From the NCBI GenBank assembly GCA_037576215.1, contig JBANDB010000014.1, positions 558,001 through 622,000 of the forward strand: DNA of 64,000 bases, in the 5' to 3' direction. The stretch's first letter is position 1; each line of letters starts with the position of its first letter. Positions 36,631-47,078 of this stretch are shown here, piece by piece. A program made the translations under genes and the position numbers. A model generated the notes under the pieces. That model was not told the DNA's origin, ran no database searches, and saw only the letters and a program-made list of their open reading frames with translations. This stretch comes from Armillaria gallica. Its lineage: Eukaryota; Basidiomycota; Agaricomycetes; Agaricales; Physalacriaceae.

Positions 36631-36662
36631 ACTACGATGTTTTGAGCCAGTCGAGCAAATTT
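36631..36662 (-). pseudogene. Relic of the epoxide hydrolase 3' end
   Basis: GACTACGATGTTTTGAGCCA followed by GTCGAGCAAAT equals 41677-41708 with one substitution, i.e. the last ten codons and stop of the epoxide hydrolase (DLLDWLKAL). It marks the junction of the tandem duplication. Confidence 0.85.
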
Positions 36663-36990
36663 CCAGAAGTCAGGACTGTATTGCACCACAAGATAAAATT
36701 TCAGACGCTTCGTGGCAGGTGCTCGTATTCTTGGTATGTATCTTGTCGTATCAGGCCACTCGCTGCGTTTTAAGTCGGTCTACGGTCATGACCTACCTTG
36801 ACGCCATCCATTACTAGACTCTCCACGACGATTACATCGATAGGTCCAGTATCAACATATTGTAGTATTAATTTTGCAGGTGCGTGAGATTACTGAGCTT
36901 ACTCAGTTGGAAACGGACTTAGCTTTTCACAAAGTCGACCCCGACTGGTAAGGAAAGTCCAGAAAAATGGTCTTCCATTGCTTCAAAGAA

Positions 36991-37380
36991 TTCCGAGTCC
37001 TGTGTATAACAGGCTCGGGATTATGGGGTAGGTCCGCGGTGGCGGTGCATTTTGGCTATCCCGGGCTTTGCCGATTATTAGTCAGCGAACCTTACGTTGT
37101 TTTCGGCTCGACTTTCGGCATCGTGTCGGCAAGTATCTGTTGCTCTCATCTTCCGTTTCTTGATGATTCCTTCGATATGGTTAGAATGGCCAACCTCTCA
37201 TTTTGAATACGAGAAAAAGCCTATCGCGTTCTAAGCTTCGGCTAGTCGTGGGCGACCGTCTCGAGCTCATAAATGATCAAATCTTCTTCCCTTATCATGG
37301 CGAATTTCCTTCTCATTTCCTGCGCATTTCCTGTGTCAATGTCCCAGCATTCTTCAATATCTTCGCCTGGTCGGCCTGAT
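36991..37380 (+). pseudogene. Broken SAM-dependent methyltransferase fragment
   Basis: Reads RVLCITGSGLWGRSAVAVHF, close to the SAM motif I of class I methyltransferases (VLDIGTGSGLWA), then HLPFLDDSFDMVRMANLSF, a typical motif around the post-II region. After a stop and a frame change it continues with YRVLSFG and, in another frame, GDRLELINDQIFFPYHGEFP, which matches the region after motif III (G-G-R-L-E-L-I-D-D-Q-I-F-F-P) of basidiomycete members. Frameshifts, stops and a missing C-terminus show it is dead. Confidence 0.75.
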
Positions 37381-38562
37381 GCCGATACTCTTCCCTGAGA
37401 CATTGTTGATGCTATGCCCTCTGTGTGGAGGAAAGTTAGTGGCTAGGAAGACATTCGTCGCTCGCGGTGATCGTTCCACCAACTTTGCAAATTTGAACTT
37501 GCAAGATGTCTCCATCGCGGTCGTTTCAGCATAGAGAAGAATGGGTGACGAGCCTCTTGGTCCTTCATTTACGGCAGAGCCCTCCGCGTATCGAGAGCCT
37601 TTGACATCGAGCAAAGTTAAGGTATCCTCTGGAGACAACCTCGACAGCCGCTATGATGTCGCCTATCTTTGAAGAGACTAGACAGCCCCTCGTAGATCCA
37701 GCATCCTTCTCGCAGGTAGCCTCCAGATACAGTGCGAGGGCTCATCTACAACGTTATTCTCCAGTCAAAAGAGACATTCCAAATTTTCGTGGAGGCAGCT
37801 CGTGATACGCTCCCGTATCAGTATATTACATTGTCTTTGATCACTACTCTCTGACGTGAGCGTCTTTGGGGGACACGAAGCACGTCTCTTACCTGGGAAG
37901 GTGAAGGAGCTTTGACGAGCTCGGTTATGGGAGAATACGCTCAGTGCGTTTTACCCTCTCTTTCGATGCCCTTCTCCGCCGATGCATAGCTTTTGCAGGT
38001 CTTATAAACCATTACGCGTCAAGAGTGACTAGTGATACTTCGTGACGCAGTTGTACAAATCGACTTGAACAGCGTCATCCCCGACATTCTACCCCAGGGG
38101 AACAGCCTTTAGATGTTTCGTCCAACCATGCCGGACTTTCTCATTCCTCTCAAATGCTTCCTCGGCCCGTTCGTCCCAAGCACAGACCTTCCCCTGAAGC
38201 GAGAGCAATAGCTCTTCGCATGCCCACTTGGCCTCTGGATACTCAAAATCGACCGTCGACTCGGCGGGATAGGTTGTTCTAGTACCGCCTACAAGGGAAA
38301 CTGATCGACAACAGCAATCGATGACACAAACAGGATGTGTATGCGCTTCCCTGACAACGCCTCGACAATCTTGACCAGGTTGACGAGGCGCCGTTTCGAC
38401 AAGACTGCCATTCTTCGAGCCCTGTGAAGCGCTCGTCAAGCTACCCTGCACTTTCCTTCAACCAATACCTTCTGGTGCCGTGGTCGCTTACCTTTTTTTG
38501 GTCTGATAGACCTCCCACACAGGACTTGGACCTGCCGCGCCCCGCGACGGCTCACCACTTCA
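36991..38562. other. Segment present only in duplication copy B
   Basis: Either an insertion into copy B or a deletion from copy A; no clear target duplication was seen. The first 400 bp is a broken methyltransferase. The rest has a minus-strand open frame at 38089-38451 reading FEYPEAKWACEELLLSLQGK and NEKVRHGWTKHLKAVPLG, which looks protein-like but is not recognised. Confidence 0.7.
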
Positions 38563-38688
38563 TACTTATAATGATCCTTGGAATCATTCTACTCTCATTT
38601 CACAACGTCCACCTCCAATCATACAGTCAATGTAAAAACCGTGGGTAAACTCTACTTACTCTTCGTTGCGATGACATCTCGTTTTTAG

Positions 38689-39048
38689 CAAAATCAGGAT
38701 CGCCCCGGTAATGGCGTAGAGGAAGTAGGCGGTCACGACGACATATTACCGCCCATGGCAGAGGAAGAAGCAGCTCATGGTGAAGCCGATGATCCCTTTG
38801 CGCCCTTTATTGCTAAACTTCGTGAAGTAAGCATACGCTAACTGGTCCTCATTGATTACAACAAAGAGAACAGTGTGGGAATACGACTCTGTCCATGCTT
38901 AGGAAAGATTTCCTTAGGGTCATCATGGCCCACGGCCGAGTATCGCTGAGCAATCGCTGAGTTGCCCGACGACAAAGCTTCTTTGATTCTTCAGTCGAAC
39001 TTCATGCAGTACTACCCGGGGTTGTTGGCGAGGGGAGAGTATGAGTAG
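38689..39048 (+). pseudogene. Small two-exon gene, copy B (exon 2 broken)
   Basis: Copy of 33640-33991. Here exon 1 is open: QNQDRPGNGVEEVGGHDDIL, then MAEEEAAHGEADDPFAPFIA and KLRE before GTAAGC. Exon 2 has a stop (TAG for the CAG codon of HAQERF) and a rearranged middle (GGCCGAGTATCGCTGAGCAA), so it cannot make the copy A product. Confidence 0.65.
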
Positions 39049-39844
39049 ACCTGGCCTGTCTGGGGACCTCCATATGTGATTCCTGCCATGTTGTTCGTTG
39101 AAAAAGATTGCTTTTAGACCAAACATTCAGATTGTGCCCATGGCTAGTACTGGCAAAGTGCGAATCCACGACATACATATCTGGACTACTTACTAGTATC
39201 CACGATCATTCAGATGCTCATCTTAGTCGTGTTGAAAATGAGAAAACTGAATAGAATGTAAGGGTATGTGCCGTTTCCCTTCAAGAAGCAACCTCAGCCC
39301 TACCGTAGTCGTGCATGTATAGCTCTGCACGAGCAAAGAGGTGGCTGTACTTAATACCAAGGACTAACTTGTGTTTCAACACAGCCGGGAAGGAAATGGT
39401 CGCAACGGACCAACGATGTGCCAACTCTGCATATTTAGCAGAACCCCAGAGTTCCTGGAGAGATGGACGGGGAAATTATTCAGCTAAGACATATATAGTA
39501 CCATTGATGTGTGTATCACTTGCCTAGAGAAGTGATTGTCGCGAGTCAATGCTAGTGCCAGAGGCGTTACCACGATCAGGCACTGCATTGATGGTGGAGA
39601 CGATCAACATGATTGTCGAAACAAGTTAGGTACGGAATGAAGATGATTGAGCGCACCCGACCGTACCCTAGAACAGTATCATGAATCAAAAGTCGGGAGT
39701 ATACGAGAAGTTTCTTGCAACCAAGTCGGTGGAGTTGAAGATGGAAATATATTGTGTTGTAAATGTGTGATCTCCGTGCATAAAATACAGACTCTAGGAA
39801 GTTACATGTCGAACGCAACGGTTCTGAATTAAGACTTGGGGTTG

Positions 39845-41157
39845 TCAAACATTCGGCTTTTGTTCATTTCCAATTGCAGCGGAATCTGAATCTACAAGGA
39901 TAATACTCCGAGCACTAACCCCAACCGTGTCCTGCGTACTCGTCATTTCCTCGTGACGAGAGTGGGCAAAGCGAATGGAGTCAAAGGGCGTGGCAGTCAA
40001 CGCCGTTTCCCTCCAAGAATGGTCCGGACGAGCCTGTCCAGAAGCTACTCTGCCAACAATCAGAGTGGGCGCGATTCCCTGTGCAAAAATTGGTCACCTG
40101 GATTCTGGGTGGACAATAAGTTTACGACACTTACCCTAAATGCTGCGGCGATGACATCCAAGTAGTTATCCGCTATGCTGTTGTGGGCGACCAGTGCTAC
40201 GTAAATGATTAAAGATACCGAAAAGAGAGCTGCCGACTCCACAACCACCTCGATGGAACCCCGGTATGTGCGGATACCCGATGCATATTGTGCTCCGCCT
40301 ACGCTCACAATACGATACACAATTAGCACGGTGCATAAGAGTGTTGTAGCAAGAGTCATTGCGATGTAGACGGTCGTCAAATCGATTGACGTTCCCTGCG
40401 CAGAGTCTTGGCTCACAGAGTCAACCATGTCCCGTAAACCACGATAGGTCTGGATACTTTTGATCGCTAAGAAGAATTCAACACTCGTTATAGAGAAGTG
40501 AAAGCACAACTTACTGGCACTGGTTATGGTACACAAAATCGGGATCAAGACAATTAGCCAGCGGCGGCCCCAGACTATCCAGCAGCGCCATATCTATGGG
40601 CGCACTCAAGTCAGATCAACGAGAAAAAGAGTATGTGAAGCAACACACCAAAGCAGTATCAGCGAGAGCCGTACTGATAAGACCGGTAATACCAGAAACC
40701 AGGTAATGAGGCGGTCGTAACGAGGAGGTAGCTCCGAACATTGCTATGAATATACTCCAGAAATTTTGTCCATCGGTGATAAACGCGGTACGTGTGAAGG
40801 ACCAATTGAAGGCGAAGTCGATCACGGCGAGGATGTAAAGCGAGAGGACCGTGAACAGCATGAATCCCCTGTATCGGTGCTCTTTCCCAGGAACTGCGGT
40901 GAAAGGTGTTTAACTCAGTTATGCCGCAGAAAAAGAGAGGAGGAAGGGATATGCTTACACATGTACCATAATGTAGCAGCTAGTATACAGCTATACGCGC
41001 CTAGGAGAGCTGTAGGTTGAGAAGAAAGAGAAAGTGACGAAAACCTACCAAGTAACAACGCTTGAAGTATCATCGTATTTAGATATGCATCGAGCACTTG
41101 GAATATCATTGCTAGATCTGCGTCTGTGAGGTCTGGAATTGCGGGTTGTGATGCCAT
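39845..41157 (-). CDS. Seven-helix membrane protein of basidiomycete type, copy B
   Basis: Same gene structure as copy A with few substitutions: start MASQPAIPDLTDADLAMIFQ at 41157, ITGLISTALADTAL, TVYIAMTLATTLLCTVLIVY, LFSVSLIIYVALVAHN, tail TATPFDSIRFAHSRHEEMTS, ending EQKPNV at 39845. Open frames and splice sites look conserved between copies, so both may be active. Differences include Ser27 to Tyr, Ser34/Asn changes near the N-terminus and Val for Ile in the tail (GRVASGQARPDHS). The retention of two intact copies contrasts with the decay of the small gene beside each. Confidence 0.8.
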
Positions 41158-41677
41158 TTTGGAACGAAGATCAGAATGAAGGAGATGTTCGACAAGGTAT
41201 GTGGAATTTCAGAGTTGTTATATGGTGAGTGCTGAAACACGACCTGGAATGGTTTCGTTGGCCCTGCTGGTGCGTTCCTAGCAAAATCCTTGGTGTTCTT
41301 CAGGGTCTCAGGGCACAGCCAATGAAAATATGGGCGCAGGATCTAAATGTTATACTTAGCAGAGCGGAGTCCCTAAGAAAGTGATGGGAGGCTGAAGACA
41401 ATTGGATTGTCGCTTATTGATGTATTGCCTACCTGTAAAAATACCCATTACGAGCCAATTGGAGGTAGGAATTCGGCGCTCAGGTACAATGATGATCAAA
41501 ATATTCTGGTAAAGTGGGCGCGAGGACGATTATCGGACACGAAAGCTTAGTAGAACAGCCTCGTAGACCCAACGAAAGCAGCCGAGAAAGTTTCAGTGCC
41601 ATGACCAGCCATGGCTAGATTGGCGGAGTTGAAATGCACTATGTCAGGATTTTCACAAGCTGAGTAACACTAAGAGA

Positions 41678-42852
41678 CTACAATGCTTTGAGCCAGTCGA
41701 GCAAATCACGATTGATTTCGTCCTTTGTCTCCCAGATTATCCAGTGACCCCCGTCGTACTCATGAACAGTGGCATTCTTGCAATTGTCCGTGGTCTCTGT
41801 TTTATTGACCACGTTGAGAGCCACAGCGTCGTGTAATGCGCCGCCGTAAAATACCGGTTTTGTTATCTCAAGGTTGTCTGCCGGTATCGCTGTCATCAAC
41901 AGTAAGAATGGAAGGACACCCTGGCAGTGCTCTACAAACCTTTGTTATCTTCAGCGTCGATGCCCGAAGTCATGACCGTATACCAATTCAAGCAACCGGT
42001 CATGCCACCATCAAGTAATTCTTTCTTATGAAATTCTTTTTCCTACGCAAGCATCACATTAATAACGGAATGTGAAGCAATGGAATGATACACACCTCCT
42101 CGGTGATGTACGAAGCAATAGGATTATCTGTTTTCCCTTGCAGCAGATACGACTTTAATGCACCGGTGGGGGCGAAATTCGATGCCTTTGACTTGCGGTT
42201 CCGCGAGTATATGAGTCGCAAGAATGACTCCATGTTGTCTTCAATGATTTTATCTGCGCCCGGCGAAGAGAAGAAAGACCAATATCCGAAAATCTCATAT
42301 CCAAAGGTCTTCTTAGACTGGAAATGATGTTACAAATGCGTTCAGAAAGCATGAATGAGCGCACCAATGCCAGAAATTGTTCGTAATTGTTTTCGAACCT
42401 AGGCAACACATATCCCACAGCTAAGAAGCCATATGCAATGAAGCGATCGGGATAGTAGTTGGCGAGACGACTAGAAACCTTGCTGCCCCTTAAGTAAAAG
42501 CTTTAGAAAGATCACGACTCTAAAGGATGACAAACCAGTCATGGCCGATGGCGACGACACGCGCTGCATTTTCAGCGTCTATGATCTCTACAATGTCTTT
42601 CGTGATGAGGGAAGGTCGATAGTCTGCAGGGTCAGTAGGTTTCGAGGTGCCTCCATAACCAAGCATGTCTGGAACTATGAGGCCGTAGCCCTCTTTGGCG
42701 AAGAAAGATATTTGGTGTCGCCAGTCGAACGAGGTACTGGGAAACCCATGAAGGAAGAGCAAATAAGGTTTGTCATCCTTGGGGGCAGACACGAGATAAT
42801 GATAGGCAAAACCGCGAGAGGTGGTGAAGTCTTTGTAGAGAGAAGAATCCAT
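41678..42852 (-). CDS. Epoxide hydrolase (alpha/beta-hydrolase fold)
   Basis: Hydrolyses epoxides to diols; fungal members act in detoxification and secondary metabolism. The start is MDSSLYKDFTTSRGFAYHYL at 42852. LFLHGFPSTSFDWRHQI holds the oxyanion HGFP motif, then VPDMLGYGGTSKPTDPADYR. The nucleophile Asp lies in AIGHDW, joined by splicing (GTTTGT...ACTTAAG) to GSKVSSRLANYY, giving the conserved GHDWG. The cap region reads FENNYEQFLAL and later ALKSYLLQGKTDN. The C-terminal exon has NLLDGGMTGCLNWY-type sequence and ends with HEYDGGHWIIWETKDEINRD then LLDWLKAL; the His of GGHW is the catalytic base. Five or so exons, intact. Its last ten codons are duplicated at 36631-36662. Confidence 0.9.
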
Positions 42853-43406
42853 GAGTGCAACTGGGAGATTGCAGATATCAGTCAGAGAAGACCATCAAGT
42901 GGTATAAATAGGCTGAGGGTCGGCTCGGCAAGACTGGAGGGTTGGTAAGTAAACTGTAAGCTCTGTATGTTTCCGAGCATTCACCAGTAATATTTCACGC
43001 CATTAGAGCAGCATGCGCCAAGAGGTAGAAACAGTCTCCAGAGAATGTTTGTAGTCACATCTTGCAGTCATGTCCGAGCTACGCGCGAAAAATTACCAGA
43101 GTTGAGTGGTAGTGCGGCAACAGAAGAACCCGAACCGGAGTGATGCTGAAATGCGTCTAGACTCTGATCTTCCACCATCAATTAGCTCAGGCAATGGCTA
43201 CTGCGCGTCGCACCGGTTAGTAACCCTTATCAACACTTGGAATGTCAGTTTCTCAAATATTTAAAAGTTAACGAACTGTACTTGATAGAACACGACCACA
43301 TGCATTTTGTGGGCATCCTGATTTCAGTTTGTTGCTGCCGTGATTCCTAAAATTCAAGAAACGCCATTATATACGAATTTGACGACATTACTATACAAGA
43401 TTTGTT
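42853..43406. other. Intergenic
   Basis: Upstream region of the epoxide hydrolase and 3' flank of the BTB gene. No gene or repeat seen. Confidence 0.55.
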
Positions 43407-44379
43407 TCACATCCAGGGAAGCTCGTCCACGCAGTTCTTGATCTCCTTCAGCGTCGTCAGCCGATCGTAGTTTGGCGCACCACAGCCTGCCTTTTTACAT
43501 CTGGCTGCCCAGCACTTCTCTGCCACTGCCCACGACATGCAGCCAATACCCACTTGCTCTCCGCTCCTTATTCCTCCCACTGGCAATCCGCTGACCCCGT
43601 CTCCCAGCGGCCTTTGGTCGATTTCCAGCGTCAGAGCCTCTCTGAATTCCCTCCATGTCGCGTTATCCAGCTTCGATACCCCACACCGACCGCAAACATA
43701 GCCGTCGTCATTCCCTGCCGAGAACCGTCCTGCGTCGTTAATGAGCGTTCTGAACGTCATTGTTCTCCTGCGGCGGAGTTGAAGAAGAGGAAGGAGATCC
43801 TTGGAGGATATCTTGGCGAGCACCTCTTCCTGCTCGTCGGACAAATTGAACATGTCGATCCGCAGCGTAAATTTGGCTGCCAATCTCATCTCTTCCTCCC
43901 AGCCAAAATGCGCTGCAATCGCATATAACCTCAAGGGATCTGTCTCGACGAATCGGGGACATGAAATCGCCCCGCGGATGAAGGATATTGGGCCTGCGCG
44001 TCCCAGTTCTCTGCTAGGGTCAGGATTCGCTCGAGGTCATCATAGGACCAGCTGGTTATTGACCTGTGGAGGGGCAGACCGAAGAGAAGCAGAGTAGAGG
44101 GGTGAGCGTAACGGCAGGTTCGTATGTGGGGATAGGTTCAGGCCTGGAACCGGGTCCCTTCGACTCCTCATCACCACCGGCGTATTTCCCTTGCGGTTGT
44201 GGAATCGAGAACATCGTTCTGAAAAGTCCACAAGTGGTTCGCAAGGTACACGCATCTACGTGGTATAGAATGTCGTCCGAGGAGCTGAGCACTACATCTG
44301 CGTCGGGGGAGGAGAATGATGGATGGTATGTGGGCTTTTCTACCGATAGGCAGGAAGAGGTACTGGCGACAACAGCCAT
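43407..44379 (-). CDS. BTB/POZ domain protein with two apparent frame breaks
   Basis: The N-terminus (MAVVASTSS, 44379) runs into FSSPDADVVLSSSDDILYHV and LRTTCGLFRTMFSIPQPQ, the typical BTB start in Agaricomycetes, then PIPTYEPAVTLTPLL. The expected continuation LLLFGLPLHRSITSW is in the next frame (break near 44085). That frame runs through SYDDLERILTLAENWDA, after which the expected GPISFIRGAISCPRFVETDP is again in a shifted frame (break near 44002) and leads to LRLYAIAAHFGWEEEMRLAA. The last part has zinc-like Cys pairs (YVCGRCGVSKLDNATWREFR) and ends KNCVDELPWM. The conserved blocks abut, so introns cannot explain the shifts. Either the gene is dead or the sequence has two 1-base errors. 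BTB proteins often serve as Cul3 adaptors. Confidence 0.7.
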
Positions 44380-44551
44380 TGTTGGTATTGAGGAGAACTG
44401 GCACCGCGTAAACTCGCAGAAGGGACCATATAATATGTCGCACACGTGTGGTGCACAATGTAAAGGTGCGTTCGGTTGTTCGTCCAAGGAGTGCTGCTGA
44501 GACGTCTTAGAAACGAGGACGTTTCATCCACTTAGCGTGGTAGGCAAGTGA

Positions 44552-45107
44552 CTAGGGCTCGTTGTCAGAGCATGGTGAAAGTTCAAAGTATGTTCCCCCA
44601 CCTTGTCCCTGGTTGAATTCCGAATAGGCTTTCATATGGCGCTGGGCGAAACCTATCATCCTCACGCGTTCCCATCTCTTATCTTTTCCGTGACAGTTCG
44701 ATGCCATTCTATGGCTCTTCCTAACCACATGAGCATCTTCATCAAAGAATGCAAAGATCATGTAGAAGTCATTTTATCGGCCCTTCGTGAAATTCGAACT
44801 TTGATCCATCTGATTGTACAAAGGCATTCAACTGGGTGGACGTTCTTTCAGGAAACAATGCCATTGGGAGAGCAGAGAATGCAATATCCTTGAACTCTGG
44901 CCCCGAGACTGTTAAGCATCGCGGTTGATGATCATTTCTTCGAATTCTACAAGATCCACAGTCGACTTCACAACCCCGAATCGGTGTTATTCAATGGGAC
45001 GTGTCGAGGCCATCACAACTGCAAGTCCCATCACCCAGCTGCCCACGAAGTACTCTCACGTTCAGCGTGTTGAAGGTCCACACCGCTATATACTTGATTT
45101 GTTTTGA
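44552..45107 (-). other. Possible unrecognised gene or pseudogene
   Basis: Minus-strand pieces look protein-like: STVDLVEFEEMIINRDA, SKFEFHEGPIK and MIFAFFDEDAHVVRKSHRMA followed by WERVRMIGFAQRHMKAYSEF. They are separated by stops that short introns might remove, but I could not build a convincing full model. No family recognised. Confidence 0.3.
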
Positions 45108-45509
45108 AACCTTATCTAATGATGACACCTCTTGATCATATCTCTTGTACTATATAAAGTTACAACGATGTAACGAAACGGAAGCCTCAACCTTTCGTTG
45201 AGCTGCTATCATACACACCGTGATGACGATCAGTAATGAAAAAGTTCAGTTCCATCTGCTGATGCTCACGTGCTTCGCCGCTTTAACGCCCGGCAGCGTA
45301 CTCGACGGAACATTAGAATACAATGAAACGGGGCGGGCAGATTAGGTGAGGTTTTACGATACCCACGTTGACTGTCGAATCTCATTCGAATATCTGACAT
45401 GCATCAGTTAAAAGGAAATCTATCGGAAAGCAGAGAAGGTCGCTGCGGTAACGATTAAGGACAGTCTAAAGCTACAACATATGGATACAGTGCGGAATGA
45501 TAGTAGCAT

Positions 45510-46940
45510 TCATGCAATTGTCCGGTTGGCATTCACGTATCCAGACCCATAACACGAATATAACAGTTGTGAACAGTCGGGATCTGTAGGGTCCGTTGGG
45601 ACTATTTTGAATGACGTGCCAAAGAAAGTCACGAATGTCTCGTAAAATTGTATCCTGAACAAATGTCAGATTCATCGACGTCCAGTGAAAGGGACGACGT
45701 ACGTCCGAGGTGTTGGTTCGCTCATCCGGCAGCGACCGACATCCTCACTACCGAGTACCATCATCATGAGAACAAGCGTCTGGTGCTTTTGATCAACGCA
45801 GCCTCCCCTTTCAATCTCTGTTAACAGGGAACGAGTGGCTTCGAGAGCTATATCCTCTGGTGTCACTCCTGGTCGAGAGATCGCCTCCGAACAATGGATT
45901 GCCGAGGTCGTCGATTCAGCCAAGAGCGTCAACGCATATCCTGGGGATCTGAGAAGAAGACATGAACGGTGAGAACACAGATGACAGCAGTGACCCACTT
46001 TCCACTCTCGTCACCTTTGTAAACGTCTGAATAGAGATATATATCGGGAATATATCGATTTATGACAGAGCGGCATGCCTCTATCATTCTATTAGAAAAT
46101 TGAGGGCTCACGCGTACAGCATGTCTATTAAGATTGCGTTAGGATTGTGGCTTCAGTCGATAGGGCAGTATACTGACGCGATACCGCGTATTCGTTTTAT
46201 TTTCCGGTTCCACGAAATCAAGAGTCTTGACCTGCTTGACTATCGGGCACAGAAACTGAACCTCTCCACCACCAGCGGGAGTAGCGCCTCGCTTTTTTAT
46301 CTGAACGACGTGAGCTCGAGAGTCCTGAATACAAACCAGTAAGCGTACCCGTAATTCCACGCCATCAGTGAGACCGAAAAGCTGCAAATGAGGCAGCGTC
46401 ACCGTTCGTATCAGATCTGCCTAGTAAAATGAGCATCAATTTGCGTTTCGTATTTGTTGACGTACGGAAAGGTCGTGTTCATCGGTCGTTATTCCTCTCA
46501 GGGTGAGCTGGAGAGGTTTTTTGGAAAAAGGCGCAAGTATGATAATGGGCTCGAGAAAATAGCCGACAGAACGGGATAGAGGGCAATCATGAACCAAAGG
46601 ACCTCCAGATATGATACCTGGCTTCAGTAGAACAGCAGTACCTGCATTCAGTTCAGTATTTTGTTGCCTTCAGCATTTTTATGCGTACCGGTTATTGATA
46701 TTTCGATTATGGTTCCATTGGTAACCTTCTCTAATAGCCTGAGAAGACTGATTTCGAAATCTGAAAAGAATAAGCAGAGGAAATAGGACGTGGGCAGTAT
46801 ATACCTCGAAGACCAGGATTTTTGTCGTCCGAGCGTATTTTGTCGATTCGCACTGGCTTCCCACTCAATATCGACAATACCAGGCGATTCCGAAAGTGCT
46901 GGTGGCCGCTATAATGGAGCAAAGAGCCTGTTTGTGCCAT
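45510..46940 (-). CDS. RCL1: RNA 3'-terminal phosphate cyclase-like protein RCL1
   Basis: Nucleolar protein of the small-subunit processome, needed with Bms1 for pre-18S rRNA cleavage. The start (46940) is MAQTGSLLHYSGHQHFRNRL, then VLSILSGKPVRIDKIRSDDK. Next exons: LLRLLEKVTNGTIIEISITG joined to TAVLLKPGIISGG, PLVHDCPLSRSVGYFLEPII, LTLRGITTDEHDLSVD, LPHLQLFGLTDGVELR joined to KKRGATPAGGGEVQFLCPIV, VSPQFSNRMIEACRSVINRY, SPGYALTLLAESTTSAIHCS and ISRPGVTPEDIALEATRSLL. The C-terminus reads FFGTSFKIVPTDPTDPDCSQ and GSGYVNANRTIA. Around 45615-45645 the in-frame residues are YETFVT where a shifted frame reads LRDIRD, the family-like sequence; two compensating one-base changes would explain this. 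Otherwise complete, about eight exons. Confidence 0.93.
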
Positions 46941-47078
46941 TTGACGACAAAGGAAAAAGAAAAGGCGCGGCAGATCAGAAACCCGACGATGACGAAAAAG
47001 GAAACCTTGCTTCGACTTGGATTATCAATATTCGATACCCGTTCCTTCTTGCCTCTCTTCACATACAACTGGTACCCC
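46941..47078. promoter_or_regulatory. Bidirectional promoter interval (RCL1 / UBA3)
   Basis: 138 bp between the ATGs of divergent RCL1 and UBA3. No specific motif named. Confidence 0.45.

Larger units (their letters stand above)
33173..36662. repeat. Segmental tandem duplication, copy A
   Basis: Near-identical to 36663-41708. It starts at GAAGTCAAGATTGTATTGCA (copy B: GAAGTCAGGACTGTATTGCA at about 36668) and ends in TTTTGAGCCAGTCGAGCAAAT, a copy of the 3' end of the epoxide hydrolase gene at 41687-41708. It carries one small gene and one seven-helix protein gene. Confidence 0.9.
36663..41708. repeat. Segmental tandem duplication, copy B (with 1.57-kb extra segment)
   Basis: Collinear with copy A apart from about 1,572 bp at 36991-38562, inserted between CTTCAAAGAA and TACTTATAATGATCC, which are adjacent in copy A at about 33521. 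It ends inside the live epoxide hydrolase gene. Confidence 0.9.
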
